This document shows positions 36,197 through 45,597 of a stretch of 64,000 nt of DNA, piece by piece. The notes under the pieces were generated by a model. The model worked only from the letters and a program-made list of their open reading frames with translations. It was not told the DNA's origin and made no database searches. Source of the stretch: JAFAHD01 sp035654355 (GTDB lineage Bacteria > Vulcanimicrobiota > Vulcanimicrobiia > Eremiobacterales > Eremiobacteraceae); contig DASRXC010000002.1 of the NCBI GenBank assembly GCA_035654355.1, positions 1 to 64,000 on the forward strand, written 5' to 3'. Both the position numbers and the translations under genes were made by a program. Numbering within the stretch: position 1 is the first letter of the stretch; every line of letters begins with the position of its first letter.

Positions 36197-36976
36197 ATGA
36201 AGCGGCAAAATAAGCGAAAGCGGCCAGTCATCCTGAGCATCGGGTCGACGGATCCGACGAGCGCCGCCGGCATCACGCGCGACCTGCTTGTGTACGAACG
36301 GCTCGGTGCGGATGGCGCGCTAGCCCTTGCAGCCGTGACAGCTCAGAATTCGCGGCGTGTGGCAGAAGTCTATGCATTACCCGCACGAGCGTTACGAAAT
36401 CAGCTCGACGCCATCACCCAAGAACGGCGCATCTCGGCGGTGCGCGTCGGCCTAGTGCCCAGCGCGCAACTTCTCGCGGCAGTCGCGCGCTTTGTGCGGT
36501 CGCAGCGGCGGCGTCTGCCAATCGTGCTCGACCCCGTGATCTCGTCGTCATCGAACCACCGCTTTCTTGGATCTGCTGAGATCGGCGCACTCGAAGGGCT
36601 CATGAAGCTCGCAACCGTCATCACGCCAAACGCCGCAGAAGCGGCTGAACTCAGCGGACGCCGGGTGCGGACTGTCGCAGACGCTCGTGATGCTGCCATT
36701 CGCTTGCGAAAATGCGGCTGCGCCGTGTTGGTGACGGGCGGTCATATCCGCGGCAAGGATTCGGTCGATGTCCTCGCTGACGCGAACGGCGTGGTCGAGT
36801 TCCGCGCACCGCGCATCGCGGCATCGATGCGCGGCACCGGCTGCACGCTCGCTGCAGCGATCGCCGTGTATCTTGGTCGAGGTCTGGGGTTGCGCGCCGC
36901 TGTTCGCAATGCGCGCGCCTTCGTGCGCTCGCAATTGGAGGCGCATCGGCGCGTGCGAGGTAAGGTCTCGCCATGA
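36197..36976 (+). CDS. thiD: hydroxymethylpyrimidine/phosphomethylpyrimidine kinase-like protein
   Basis: ThiD-type ribokinase-fold kinase that phosphorylates HMP and HMP-P in thiamine synthesis. The 259-residue protein shows VILSIGSTDPTSAAGI near the N-terminus, AVTAQNS, VLDPVISSSS, TVITPNAAEAAELSG and the anion-hole/catalytic region MRGTGCTLAAAIAVYL. The substrate-binding motif GSDSSGGAG is altered to GSTDPTSAAG, so specificity could have shifted. Start ATG 36197 is chosen over an upstream GTG that lies inside a DnaA box. It overlaps trpS by four bases. Confidence 0.8.
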   Translation: MKRQNKRKRPVILSIGSTDPTSAAGITRDLLVYERLGADGALALAAVTAQNSRRVAEVYALPARALRNQLDAITQERRISAVRVGLVPSAQLLAAVARFVRSQRRRLPIVLDPVISSSSNHRFLGSAEIGALEGLMKLATVITPNAAEAAELSGRRVRTVADARDAAIRLRKCGCAVLVTGGHIRGKDSVDVLADANGVVEFRAPRIAASMRGTGCTLAAAIAVYLGRGLGLRAAVRNARAFVRSQLEAHRRVRGKVSP

Positions 36977-37971
36977 CGACCGTTGTGCGGCCGAAGACGC
37001 GCCGCCGCATCATGGCTGGGATCCGCGCGTCAGGCAAGCTCCACGTGGGCCATTGGCTCGGTGCGCTCAAAAATTTTGTCGAGCTCACGCGCGACAACGA
37101 TTGCTTCTACGAGATCGCCGATCTGCATGCGTTGACGACCAACTTCGCGCGCAGCAAAGAGATCGCGGACTCAGTACAGGACATCGCGCTCGGCTTTCTT
37201 GCCGCTGGGCTGGATCCGCAACGTTGCACGATCTTCGTGCAATCGCGCGTGCCCGAGATCAGCGAACTCGCTGTCTTGCTCTCGATGATCACGCCGGTTT
37301 CGTGGCTGGAGCGGGTCCCCAGCTATAAAGATCAGATCGCCGCGCTCGGGCCCGAGATCGCGACACACGGTTTTCTCGGCTACCCCGTGCTCCAGACCGT
37401 CGACATCATCGCGTTCAAAGGCCAGGGAGTGCCGGTCGGCCAGGATCAGCTGCCGCACCTCGAGCTGTGCCGAGAGATCGTGCGCCGTTTCAACCATTTA
37501 TATGGCGATGTGCTCGTCGAACCGGAAGCCGTGCTTTCGCAAACGCCGGCAGTGCCGGGTACCGACGGCCGCAAGATGAGCAAGTCCTACAACAACAGTA
37601 TCTTGCTCGCCGACTCCGAGGCCGAGACGACCGCCAAAGTCAAAGAGATGTTCACCGATCCGAGCAAGATCCGCAAGAACGACCCAGGGCATCCCGAGAT
37701 CTGTCCGGTGTTCTTCTTTCAAGAAATCTTCAATTCGGCGAATGCAGCCGACATCGCGCACCGCTGCCGCACCGGCCGGTTGGGCTGCGTCGAAGACAAG
37801 GCAGACATGGCGGTCCATCTCAACGCCGCGTTGGCGCCGTTGCGCGAACGCCGGCGTGAATTGGCATCGAACATGGGCTACGTAGAAGAAGTGCTCACGG
37901 AGGGCACGCGCCGCGCGCGCGAAACCGCAGCGCAGACATTAGCGCACGTCAAAGCTGCGATTGGAATATAA
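36973..37971 (+). CDS. trpS: tryptophan--tRNA ligase
   Basis: Class I aminoacyl-tRNA synthetase that charges tRNA-Trp. The 332-residue product has the GIRASGKLHVGHWLGAL start (HIGH-equivalent HVGH), AADIHAL-like ADLHAL, the QTVDIIAF and VGQDQLPHLEL motifs, and KMSKS in GRKMSKSYNN. Length is typical. It is translationally coupled to thiD and converges with the aminotransferase gene, with only five bases between the stop codons and no visible terminator. Confidence 0.95.
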   Translation: MTTVVRPKTRRRIMAGIRASGKLHVGHWLGALKNFVELTRDNDCFYEIADLHALTTNFARSKEIADSVQDIALGFLAAGLDPQRCTIFVQSRVPEISELAVLLSMITPVSWLERVPSYKDQIAALGPEIATHGFLGYPVLQTVDIIAFKGQGVPVGQDQLPHLELCREIVRRFNHLYGDVLVEPEAVLSQTPAVPGTDGRKMSKSYNNSILLADSEAETTAKVKEMFTDPSKIRKNDPGHPEICPVFFFQEIFNSANAADIAHRCRTGRLGCVEDKADMAVHLNAALAPLRERRRELASNMGYVEEVLTEGTRRARETAAQTLAHVKAAIGI

Positions 37972-37976
37972 CGGAA

Positions 37977-39161
37977 CTAACGCGGATACTTCGCGAGCGT
38001 GCTCTTCATGCGCTTGAGCGCTTCGCGCAAGTTCTCTTCCGATGCCGCGTATGACAGGCGCACGAAACCGCGCCCGTTCGGTCCGAACGTCGAGCCGCCG
38101 AGCACGGCAACGCCGCCCTCCTCCAACAAGTAGTTCGCGACTTTGATATCGTTGGTGTCGATCTTGGACACATTCGGGAACACGTAGAACGCGCCGCCCG
38201 GCGTCTGGCACGACACGCCGGGGATATCGCACAGCCCCTCCACCAAGATCTTGCGACGGCGGCGGAACTCTTCGCGCATCGCCTCAACGGGTTCGTCGTC
38301 GCCGTGCAGTGCGGCAATGCCGGCATCTTGCACGAAGGTCGCGGTGCACGAAACGGTGTTGAGCATCAGTGCGCCTACTGCGTCGGCGATGTGCTTTGGA
38401 TACACGCCAAAACCGAGACGCCAGCCGGTCATCGCCCACGCCTTCGAAAACCCGTCGACCAAAATCGTTCGGTCGGGATTCGCCGACAGTCCGTAGTATG
38501 AAGCGAATTCCTTGTCGTAGCAGTGACGGTTGTAGATCTCGTCGCTGATCACCACGATGTCGTGCTTGCGCACGATGTCGGCGATCGCGAAGATGTCCTC
38601 ATTCGTGAGGATTCCGCCGGTTGGATTGTGCGGCGAGTTGAGCACGAGGATCTTGGTCTTGGACGTGATCGCTGCTTCCAAAGCGGCCGGATCGAGGCGG
38701 AACTGTTTGCTCTCCATCAGCGGCACCGAGACCGGTACCGCATTCACATATGTGACGATCGAGCGATAGGCGGGATACGCAGGGTCAGGGATGACGACTT
38801 CATCGCCTGGATTGAGCAGCGCCATCAGCGTGAATGCGATCGTCGGCTTCGCGCCCGGGCTAACGACGACCATATCTCGCGTCACGTCGACGCCGCGCGT
38901 TTTGGTGACGTGCGCCGCGATCGCATCGCGCAGCTCAGCGGTACCGGCAGCCGGCGTGTAGTGCGTGCGGTTGGAGCGGATCGACTTGATGCCGGCTCCT
39001 TTGACGTGCTCGGGCGTATCGAAATCGGGTTCGCCGATCTCCAGATGGATGATGCTGCGGCCTTCGGCTTCGAGCGCGCGGGCGCGCGCGAGCACGACAA
39101 AGGCGCTCTCGGTGCCAAGCCGCCGCATTGACTCGGCAAGCGGGATCATCGTTTGCTGCAT
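37977..39161 (-). CDS. pyridoxal-phosphate aminotransferase, class I/II
   Basis: 394-residue aspartate-aminotransferase-like enzyme (AspB/AspC subgroup Ib). It has IHLEIGEPDFDTPEHV, YTPAAGTAELRDAI, VVSPGAKPTIAF, NSPHNPTGG, ISDEIYNR and the PLP-lysine region DGFSKAWAMTGWRLGF (Lys in FSK), and the C-terminal FVRLSYA with the substrate-binding Arg. Start is ATG 39161; ATG 39149 is also possible. The donor and acceptor cannot be told from sequence. It lies downstream of the mreBCD-mrdA cell-shape operon with a 73-nt gap. Confidence 0.9.
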   Translation of the reverse strand: MQQTMIPLAESMRRLGTESAFVVLARARALEAEGRSIIHLEIGEPDFDTPEHVKGAGIKSIRSNRTHYTPAAGTAELRDAIAAHVTKTRGVDVTRDMVVVSPGAKPTIAFTLMALLNPGDEVVIPDPAYPAYRSIVTYVNAVPVSVPLMESKQFRLDPAALEAAITSKTKILVLNSPHNPTGGILTNEDIFAIADIVRKHDIVVISDEIYNRHCYDKEFASYYGLSANPDRTILVDGFSKAWAMTGWRLGFGVYPKHIADAVGALMLNTVSCTATFVQDAGIAALHGDDEPVEAMREEFRRRRKILVEGLCDIPGVSCQTPGGAFYVFPNVSKIDTNDIKVANYLLEEGGVAVLGGSTFGPNGRGFVRLSYAASEENLREALKRMKSTLAKYPR

Positions 39162-39234
39162 GCGTGCGCTTTCGCTTCGTCCGCGAGCGCCCCCTGGACT
39201 CGTGCTGCGCGTCGTCGCAGCGCCGCTATTACCG

Positions 39235-41145
39235 CTAGTCGTGAATGCCGTTGCCGCTCGGGCCTTCGTTGCCGAGATGGTAGTACGACTCGACGATGTC
39301 TTGCGCGACTGGCGCAGCGTTGACCGCACCGAAGCCGCCGCTTTTCTCCATGAACACGACGACCGCGATCTGCGGTTCCTTGTACGGCGCGAAACAAACG
39401 AACCACGCATGATTGCGGCCTTGAGGATTGTCAATCGTCGGCACGTTTTCGACGGTACCGGTCTTGCCGGCGTAGTGGAAATGGGGGATGAGCACGTTAT
39501 ATGCAGTTCCGTACGGGCTCTCGATTGCGCCAAGCATGCCCTCGCGCACCAGTTGCAGATCCTCTGCGGGCACCGGAACCTGGCCTTCGACGAATGGATC
39601 AGTGCGCATCGCGACGTTGCCATGCTCATCGCGGACGTCCGCCAGTAGATACGGGCGCAGCAGCGTACCGCCGTTCGCGACTGCTGTGACAACCCGCAGC
39701 AGCTGGATCGGCGACACTTCGACGTAACCCTGCCCGATCGCCATGTTGACGGTATCGCCCGCGTACCACTGATCGTCGTACATGCGTTTCTTCCATTCGG
39801 GCGTCGGCAACGTTCCGCTCGTCTCCCCAGGCAAGTCGATACCCGTGGGAATGCCGACGCCGTACGCCGCCGCATAGCGATCGAGCCGCGTAATGCCGAG
39901 CTCGAATCCCACTTTGAAGAAGAAGACGTCGCACGAACGCGAGATCGCCTGCGTGACGTTCAGCGTTCCATGACCCCCGCGGGCGTCGTCGTTGAACACG
40001 ACGCCGATATCGAAGAAGCCTGGACAGTACAACGTGCTGTTCGCGTTGAGCACGCCGCTCGCCAGCGCGGCGGAGCTCGTGATCATTTTGAACGTCGATC
40101 CAGTCGGATACTTGCCGGCGATCGCACGCGTGAACAGCGGCTTGAGCGGGTCGTTGAGGTACGCGTTATAGCGCGCTTCGGTGATCGGCAGCGCGAAATC
40201 GTTCGGATTGACGTTGGGCTGGCTGACGAGCGCGAGAATCGCTCCGGTGTGAACGTCCTCGACGATCGCAGCGCCTGCGATGCGATGGCCGATGCGCGCC
40301 TTGATCACGCGGATCTGCTTGTCCATCGCAGCTTCCGCTGCGCGCTGCAGTCGCCAATCAATCGTCAGGTCGAGGCTGTTGCCCGGCACCGCTTCTGTCT
40401 CGCCGAGCGTCGCGACCGCGGCTCCCGCAGAATTGACTTTGATCTGACGCCCGCCGTTTTGTCCGCGCATCGCCGCGTCGTAAGTGAACTCGAGTCCCTC
40501 TTTGCCGATCGTGTCGTTGGTTCCATAACCCAAGTGCTTGCGCGCTTCGTATTCGTCTTGCGTGATGCGTCCGACATAGCCCATGATGTGCGAGCCGAGC
40601 GTGCCGAACGGATAGTAGCGCACCGGCACGAGCTCGACGTTCATGCCGGCCAAACGATCGGCGCGTTCGGAAAAGCGCGCGACGGTCGCCGGGCTCAAGT
40701 CTCCGGCGATGGTGATGGGTCCGAGCGGCACGACGCCTGCCAATGCGTCGAACGTCGGGTATGTAACACCGTTATAGCGCAGCAACCGTTTCCACAAGCT
40801 CTGTGGCGGCACGTGGAGAATTTTCCCAAGTTCGTCGATCTCCGCGCTCGGGTCGTCGACTTGTAAGGGGACTACCTGTACGACGAACGACGGCCGATTG
40901 CTCGCGATGATGACGCCGCGCCGGTCGTACATCAGTCCACGCGGCGCCGTCAGCGGAATCGTGCGCAACTGGTTCTGATCCGCCAGCGTCTCATACGATG
41001 CGCCGTGCACGAGCTGCACGTCTGCCAAGCGCCAGATCAACACAGCGATCACGATAGCGACGCCGCCCAAGAAGATGATCAAACGCGGTACGTTGGCGCG
41101 TCCACCTTCCTCATCACCGCCTTGGCGGCCCAAAATGCCTTGCAT
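39235..41145 (-). CDS. mrdA: penicillin-binding protein 2 (peptidoglycan transpeptidase)
   Basis: Class B PBP of the elongasome that cross-links peptidoglycan. The 636-residue protein has one N-terminal membrane helix (about 22-42), the pedestal (APRGLMYDRRG, YPFGTLGSHIMGYVGRI) and the transpeptidase domain with GSTFK (Ser nucleophile and Lys), SCD as SxN-type motif, and KTGT. It sits last in mreB-mreC-mreD-mrdA, 3 nt after mreD. rodA is not in the window. Confidence 0.93.
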   Translation of the reverse strand: MQGILGRQGGDEEGGRANVPRLIIFLGGVAIVIAVLIWRLADVQLVHGASYETLADQNQLRTIPLTAPRGLMYDRRGVIIASNRPSFVVQVVPLQVDDPSAEIDELGKILHVPPQSLWKRLLRYNGVTYPTFDALAGVVPLGPITIAGDLSPATVARFSERADRLAGMNVELVPVRYYPFGTLGSHIMGYVGRITQDEYEARKHLGYGTNDTIGKEGLEFTYDAAMRGQNGGRQIKVNSAGAAVATLGETEAVPGNSLDLTIDWRLQRAAEAAMDKQIRVIKARIGHRIAGAAIVEDVHTGAILALVSQPNVNPNDFALPITEARYNAYLNDPLKPLFTRAIAGKYPTGSTFKMITSSAALASGVLNANSTLYCPGFFDIGVVFNDDARGGHGTLNVTQAISRSCDVFFFKVGFELGITRLDRYAAAYGVGIPTGIDLPGETSGTLPTPEWKKRMYDDQWYAGDTVNMAIGQGYVEVSPIQLLRVVTAVANGGTLLRPYLLADVRDEHGNVAMRTDPFVEGQVPVPAEDLQLVREGMLGAIESPYGTAYNVLIPHFHYAGKTGTVENVPTIDNPQGRNHAWFVCFAPYKEPQIAVVVFMEKSGGFGAVNAAPVAQDIVESYYHLGNEGPSGNGIHD

Positions 41146-41148
41146 GCG

Positions 41149-41718
41149 TCAGGCGCCCGCCGGCCGGCGGTCGGACCACCAGCGCAGTGCTAGCACGACG
41201 AGTGCCGAGAACGCGCAGTTCAGCACGACCTCCCACGCGGTCGCGTGCGCGATGCGATGGTAGCTGCCGCGATCACCGTAGGCCACTTCGAGCACGGCGT
41301 AGGTGATCGCGTTGCGCGCGATCGTGCCGCCCGCGACTGAAGCGACCACCGCAGTCAGCGAGTCGGCGAAGAAGCGGCTGCTGAGCAGTCCCGATAAGAA
41401 CCCGACGATCGTCAGCGCGAGTACGTTGGCGCCGCCGCCGCCAAGCGCGTCCTCGAGCACGCCGCCGAGCAGGCCGAGCCAGCCTCCGGTCGTCGGCCCG
41501 CAACGCAAGCCGGTCCACACGACCAGCACTGTCATCAGGCTGATATGTGCGCCGCGCAGCGTCCACGCTTGCCCAAATGTGACTTGCAGCAGTACGGCGA
41601 GCGCCGCGAGGAGCAGCAGCGTCGTAAAACGCGGTGGCGAGCCCACGCCGGTGTCCACCGGGCGCTGCGGCCCGAACAACACGCGCGGCGGGAGCATGCG
41701 CGCGAGCTCAACGTTCAT
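41149..41718 (-). CDS. mreD: rod shape-determining protein MreD
   Basis: 189-residue polytopic membrane protein with about five hydrophobic segments (LLLLAALAVLLQVTF; ISLMTVLVVWTGL; GLLGGVLEDAL; VGFLSGLLSSRF; CAFSALVVLAL). The GLLGGxxxD-type motif in the third segment is the common MreD landmark. MreD is part of the elongasome. Its position between mreC and mrdA makes the call secure despite low sequence conservation of the family. Confidence 0.85.
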   Translation of the reverse strand: MNVELARMLPPRVLFGPQRPVDTGVGSPPRFTTLLLLAALAVLLQVTFGQAWTLRGAHISLMTVLVVWTGLRCGPTTGGWLGLLGGVLEDALGGGGANVLALTIVGFLSGLLSSRFFADSLTAVVASVAGGTIARNAITYAVLEVAYGDRGSYHRIAHATAWEVVLNCAFSALVVLALRWWSDRRPAGA

Positions 41719-41731
41719 GAGCTGACGTCAC

Positions 41732-42553
41732 TCATTGCGACGTGTACACGAGGACGTGCACGAGCGAGCGAAAATCGACAGCCGGTTCGAGAACGGCAGT
41801 CTGGTAGAGCGCGTTATCTTTGCGATCGATCTCGCGCACGCGGCCGATCACGATGCCACTCGGATAGATCTCGCCGTGACCCGTCACGACGGTCTCGCCT
41901 TGTTGCAGGCGCGCGTTCTGGTCGATGTATTTCATCTTCGCATGCAGCCACGTGCCGGTCACGATGCCCCACGTGCGCGAGCGCTGTAGATAGGCGGGCA
42001 CGGCGCTTTGCGGATCGATGAGCAGCAGGACACGCGCTTCGTGCGGCCCGGTGCTGAGCACGTGCCCGACAAGGCCCTCACCGCCGACGACGACGCTGTC
42101 GCGGTGCACACCATCGCGCGAACCTCTGTCGATCGTGACCTCTCGACGCGTCGCTTCCGGCACGTAGCCGACGACGTCTGCGACGAGCGCGTCGCCCGGC
42201 AGCGTCTGCTTCATCTCGAGCAAACGGCGCAGCTCGCGGTTCTCCGCCGCGTCAGTCTGCAGACGTTCGTTTGCTGCGGCGAGCCGATCGACTTTATCTT
42301 GCAGCGCTTGATTCTCCGTCGCGTATTGGCCGGAATGCAACACGTCGTTCACCGACGTTGTGACGGCATTGACTACGCGCGTCAACCCCGTTTGCGCCGG
42401 CGTGTAGACCGCGCTGACGACGACATCGATCGCGCTTTGACGGCCGTGCTTTGCCGCATCGATCTCGATCACAGCGATGCCCGCCGCCACGATGATCAGC
42501 GCGACGAATACGAGGAGCTTTCGCTCATCCCAAAACGGATGGATTTCAACCAC
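41732..42553 (-). CDS. mreC: rod shape-determining protein MreC
   Basis: 273-residue bitopic protein: one membrane helix (about 13-30), a coiled coil (about 65-110, LQDKVDRLAAANERLQ), then the beta-rich periplasmic domain with DVVGYVPEATRREVTIDRGSRDGV split around residues 125-150, GLVGHV and the LVHVLVY end. MreC scaffolds the elongasome. Its start overlaps the mreB 3' end by 58 nt, which suggests coupled translation. Confidence 0.9.
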   Translation of the reverse strand: MVEIHPFWDERKLLVFVALIIVAAGIAVIEIDAAKHGRQSAIDVVVSAVYTPAQTGLTRVVNAVTTSVNDVLHSGQYATENQALQDKVDRLAAANERLQTDAAENRELRRLLEMKQTLPGDALVADVVGYVPEATRREVTIDRGSRDGVHRDSVVVGGEGLVGHVLSTGPHEARVLLLIDPQSAVPAYLQRSRTWGIVTGTWLHAKMKYIDQNARLQQGETVVTGHGEIYPSGIVIGRVREIDRKDNALYQTAVLEPAVDFRSLVHVLVYTSQ

Positions 42554-43602
42554 CTGCCGATTCTCGACTGCCGCGTCGGATACAGCGCGTCAAAAAGCCG
42601 CGCGTCGCTGAGGATCTGCGCGGCGCCGCGCGCTACACATAACATCGGCTCGTCCGCGATGCGCACGCGCATGCTGAGCACCAAACCGAGAGTCTCTGCA
42701 AGCCCGGCGATCGCAGCGCCGCCCCCGGCGAGCACGAAACCATCCTCGCTGATATCACGCACGAGCTCGGGGGGCGTCACTTCGATGACCGAGCGGACCG
42801 CGTCGACGATCTCGCCGAGCGGCTCAGCGACCGCGGAGCCGATCTCTTCCTCGCGAACTTCGAACGTTCCCGGCCGCAGCGCACGCAGGTCCTGCCCGAC
42901 GATTTTTTCGGGCGGCTTGCCACGCGGCCGGCCATAGTAGCCAAGCGCGATCTTCAACTGCTCGGCCGTGCGGTCGCCGATGCTGACGCCGCGGCTCGTG
43001 CGCATGTGCGCGACAATCGTATCGTCGAGCCGGTTGCCGCCCATCTTGAGCGACCGCGCGACGACCAGGCCTCCAAGAGAAAGCACTGCGATCTCGGTCG
43101 TGCCGCCGCCGATGTCGACGATCATGCTGCCGCGCGGTTCCATGATCGGCAACCCCGCGCCGACCGCCGCTGCGATCGCCTGCTGCACGAAATAGACCTT
43201 GCCTGCGCCTGCACCCAGCGCCGCCTCGCGCACTGCTTTGCGCTCGACGTCGGTCGCGCTGCCAGGCACGCCCACGATGACGCGCGGTGGAAACAGGGAA
43301 CGCCCGCGCATCGCACGGTCCAGCAACTGGCGCACGAGCGCTTCGGTATATTTGTAATTGGAGATGACGCCGTTGCGCAGCGGCTTGATGACCGTGATGT
43401 TGCGCGGCACGCGCCCGACCATCTGAGACGCACCTTCGCCGACCGTCAATACTTCGCCCGAGTTCGTGTCCACGGCGACGACCGTCGGCTCGATGAAGCG
43501 CAAGCCATGGCCGCGCACGAAAACCGGCGTGTTCGCGGTGCCTAGGTCGATGGAGATCTCCGGCGCTAAACGCGCGTAGAGCGAATCAAACACGGCGGCC
43601 AT
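42496..43602 (-). CDS. mreB: rod shape-determining protein MreB
   Basis: Bacterial actin that guides lateral wall synthesis. 368 residues with the actin-fold motifs: SIDLGTANTPVFVRG (phosphate 1), VVGVPGSATDVERKAV, VDIGGGTTEIAVLSLGG (phosphate 2) and LAGGGAAIAGLAE (adenosine). It is about 20-25 residues longer than usual at the C-terminus, where the reading frame overlaps mreC; the Arg/Ser-rich tail may be an evolutionary overprint. Confidence 0.93.
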   Translation of the reverse strand: MAAVFDSLYARLAPEISIDLGTANTPVFVRGHGLRFIEPTVVAVDTNSGEVLTVGEGASQMVGRVPRNITVIKPLRNGVISNYKYTEALVRQLLDRAMRGRSLFPPRVIVGVPGSATDVERKAVREAALGAGAGKVYFVQQAIAAAVGAGLPIMEPRGSMIVDIGGGTTEIAVLSLGGLVVARSLKMGGNRLDDTIVAHMRTSRGVSIGDRTAEQLKIALGYYGRPRGKPPEKIVGQDLRALRPGTFEVREEEIGSAVAEPLGEIVDAVRSVIEVTPPELVRDISEDGFVLAGGGAAIAGLAETLGLVLSMRVRIADEPMLCVARGAAQILSDARLFDALYPTRQSRIGRWLKSIRFGMSESSSYSSR

Positions 43603-43608
43603 GATGAT

Positions 43609-44211
43609 TTAGAGCAGGTCGTATCCTAATGAAGCAAACGCGCGCCCCAGGCGCGCGAGCGGCAGTCCCATGACAGTGTAGAAGTCCCCGTCGATGGATG
43701 CGACAAGCAGCGCGCCGCGACCTTGGATTCCATACGCTCCAGCCTTATCGAGCGGCTCGCCGCTGGCGACATAACGCGCGATGTGGTCGCCGTCAAGTTC
43801 CAAGAAGGTGACGCGTGCCGACTCGACGCCGTCGCACGAGACGCCGCGTGCACGGTCGAGCAGCGCGAAGCCGGTGTGGACGACGTGCGTGCGCCCGGAC
43901 AGCAGGCGCAGCATCGCGGCGGCATCCGTTGCATCGCGCGGCTTGCCGAGCACCGCGCCGTCGATCACGACGTCGGTGTCGGCGGCGACCAGCAGCGGCG
44001 GGCCATTCGGCGCGGCGAGCGCCGCCTTGCCGCGCGCGTGCTCGAGCACCATCTCGCGCGGATCGGAGTACGCATGCGCGTTTTCGTCGTAGCTGCTTGC
44101 GACCTCGACGACATGAAGACCGAGACTTTCGAGCAGTTGGCGGCGGCGCGGCGAGCGCGATGCGAGTGCGACCGAGAGCGCGGCGCGTTGCGAGGACGCG
44201 CCTTCATTCAT
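43609..44211 (-). CDS. maf: Maf-like nucleoside triphosphate pyrophosphatase
   Basis: 200-residue nucleotide pyrophosphatase that hydrolyses non-canonical or methylated NTPs. Motifs: LASRSPRRRQLLESLG at the N-terminus, AADTDVVIDG, LGKPRD, MLRLLSGRTHVVHTG and KAGAYGIQGRGA. The ATG at 44211 gives the normal N-terminus; an upstream extension would only duplicate antisense-like Arg-rich sequence. It follows the DUF3465 lipoprotein gene with an 8-nt overlap and precedes mreB by 6 nt. Confidence 0.92.
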   Translation of the reverse strand: MNEGASSQRAALSVALASRSPRRRQLLESLGLHVVEVASSYDENAHAYSDPREMVLEHARGKAALAAPNGPPLLVAADTDVVIDGAVLGKPRDATDAAAMLRLLSGRTHVVHTGFALLDRARGVSCDGVESARVTFLELDGDHIARYVASGEPLDKAGAYGIQGRGALLVASIDGDFYTVMGLPLARLGRAFASLGYDLL

Positions 44212-44662
44212 ATGTCTGGCCGTGCACCTTGATAAAGCCCGGCGGGTTACGCCCGCGCGGGTCGTGATGAGTCCAATGGATGACGGGGCCCTGCGGATCG
44301 AGTTCGAGTTCACCGTGCACGATGACGTCATCGCCGTTCTCAAGCGGCACTTCAGGTGCGATATCGATGTTGTGCGCGACTAAGATGAGCTGCTCGTCGC
44401 CGCTGCCTGTGTGCACGTCGAGCATGAAACGCTCGTGCCGTCCTTCAGCAGTCGAGGTCGGGCGTAGTATCTGCGCGACAGTGCCCTCGACCGTCACCTG
44501 CTGGTGCGTGCGGTGTTGACTGATATCGTTGAGGGCGCTTAGATTGTCGGGTGCCTCGGAGCCGGAGTTCGAACACGCGCTCAGCGTGAGCGATAGCACC
44601 GCGATTGCCGGCGCCCATGCCGCGAAAGAAATCCAGAGCGCGGTACGCCCTGTGGGGAACAT
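44204..44662 (-). CDS. DUF3465-type lipoprotein
   Basis: About 152-residue lipoprotein with a membrane segment and lipobox (LTLSAC, near residue 29), then a compact OB-fold-like domain: VTVEGTVAQILRP, RHERFMLDV, LVAHNIDIAPEVPLENGDDV and WTHHDPRGRNPPGFIK. These match the DUF3465 family, often annotated as 'hypothetical, nucleic-acid-binding-like' with no known function. ATG 44662 is chosen because it gives a normal lipoprotein signal; the longer alternative starts with an unlikely acidic tail. Located between nadD and maf. Confidence 0.82.
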   Translation of the reverse strand: MFPTGRTALWISFAAWAPAIAVLSLTLSACSNSGSEAPDNLSALNDISQHRTHQQVTVEGTVAQILRPTSTAEGRHERFMLDVHTGSGDEQLILVAHNIDIAPEVPLENGDDVIVHGELELDPQGPVIHWTHHDPRGRNPPGFIKVHGQTYE

Positions 44663-44988
44663 CAAGGTCCCGCGATTTCGCCCGTCGCGCGCAGCCGCGC
44701 CTTCCGTCCAAGCACCCGCACCGCCATCGACCGTACGTTCGTCCTTGTCGGATAGAGCAGTCAAGCGTATACTGTAGTGTACGCACTTCCCCAAAGCTTC
44801 AATTTCCTTTCAAAGCCGTGAGGTCACGTCTGTTGATCAATCCGCACGAGTCATCGCGTCGCCTCATCCGGGCAGCAGGTAACATTCGCATCATCTTATT
44901 GGGCCTGCCCGGTGCCGCCGGTGCAAAAAAAGCCACTCGGCCGATTGCGACAGGGACATTCTCGTTCCCCGCACTCAGCCCGAATTAG
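44663..44988. other. intergenic region between nadD and the lipoprotein gene
   Basis: About 326 nt without a credible gene. On the minus strand it has a T7 run (44926-44932) about 60 nt after the nadD stop, preceded by only a 3-4 bp stem; a better 5-bp hairpin (GGGAAC...GTCCC) lies nearer to nadD but without a T-run. A possible promoter for the lipoprotein gene lies around 44775-44800 (a TACACT-like and a TATACG-like -10). None is convincing. Confidence 0.4.
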
Positions 44989-45597
44989 CTAAGCGCCTCG
45001 ATACAAGCCTCGATCTACGATAAGACGCGCGACATCGTCGGGCGTCAGGTAGCGTACGCTTTGGCCCGCGCGCACCCGTGCGCGGATCACGCTCGCGGAG
45101 ATATCGACGAGCGGTAGGTCGAGCACCACGAAACGTTCGCGCAGGGGTGCCGGCAGATCGGCGATGATCGCGGCCACGTCTTCGCTGCGTGCGCCCTCGC
45201 GGCGTACCGCGTAAAAACGCGCGAGCGCGGCGGCGACTTCGTCGAGACGCCGCCAACGGCTCACTGTCAGCGAATCGACGCCCGCGATGAACGAAAGCTC
45301 GTCGTCGGGTAGCTTCGCGTTTAAGAGCGCCAGCGTATCTGCCGTGTATACAGGACCGGGCTGCTCCAGCGCGGTGGTATCCAGCACAAACGCGTCGTTG
45401 CCGGCGATGGCGCGTCGTACCATCTCGCACCGGTCTTGCGCGCTCGAATGGACCTCGCGGTGGGCGGGATCGCCGACGGGCAGGAACAGCACGCGATCGA
45501 GCCCGGCTAGCTCGCGCACGGCTTGCGCGATGAAGAGATGGCCGAAATGGATAGGGTCGAACGTGCCGCCAAGCAGGCCGGTTCGCCGCGTCGTCAC
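44989..45597 (-). CDS. nadD: nicotinate-nucleotide adenylyltransferase
   Basis: NadD makes nicotinic acid adenine dinucleotide from NaMN and ATP in NAD synthesis. The 202-residue product has GGTFDPIHFGHLFIAQ (T/HxGH nucleotide-binding motif), PVGDPAHR, FIAGVDSL and the C-terminal ISASVIRARVRAG and YLTPDDVARLI motifs. Its start overlaps the obgE stop by four bases, the usual obgE-nadD order. Confidence 0.94.
   Translation of the reverse strand: MTTRRTGLLGGTFDPIHFGHLFIAQAVRELAGLDRVLFLPVGDPAHREVHSSAQDRCEMVRRAIAGNDAFVLDTTALEQPGPVYTADTLALLNAKLPDDELSFIAGVDSLTVSRWRRLDEVAAALARFYAVRREGARSEDVAAIIADLPAPLRERFVVLDLPLVDISASVIRARVRAGQSVRYLTPDDVARLIVDRGLYRGA

Noticed and set aside
44926..44960. T7 run on the minus strand as terminator of nadD
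   Set aside because: Only a 3-4 bp stem directly precedes the T-run, too weak for a confident terminator call.
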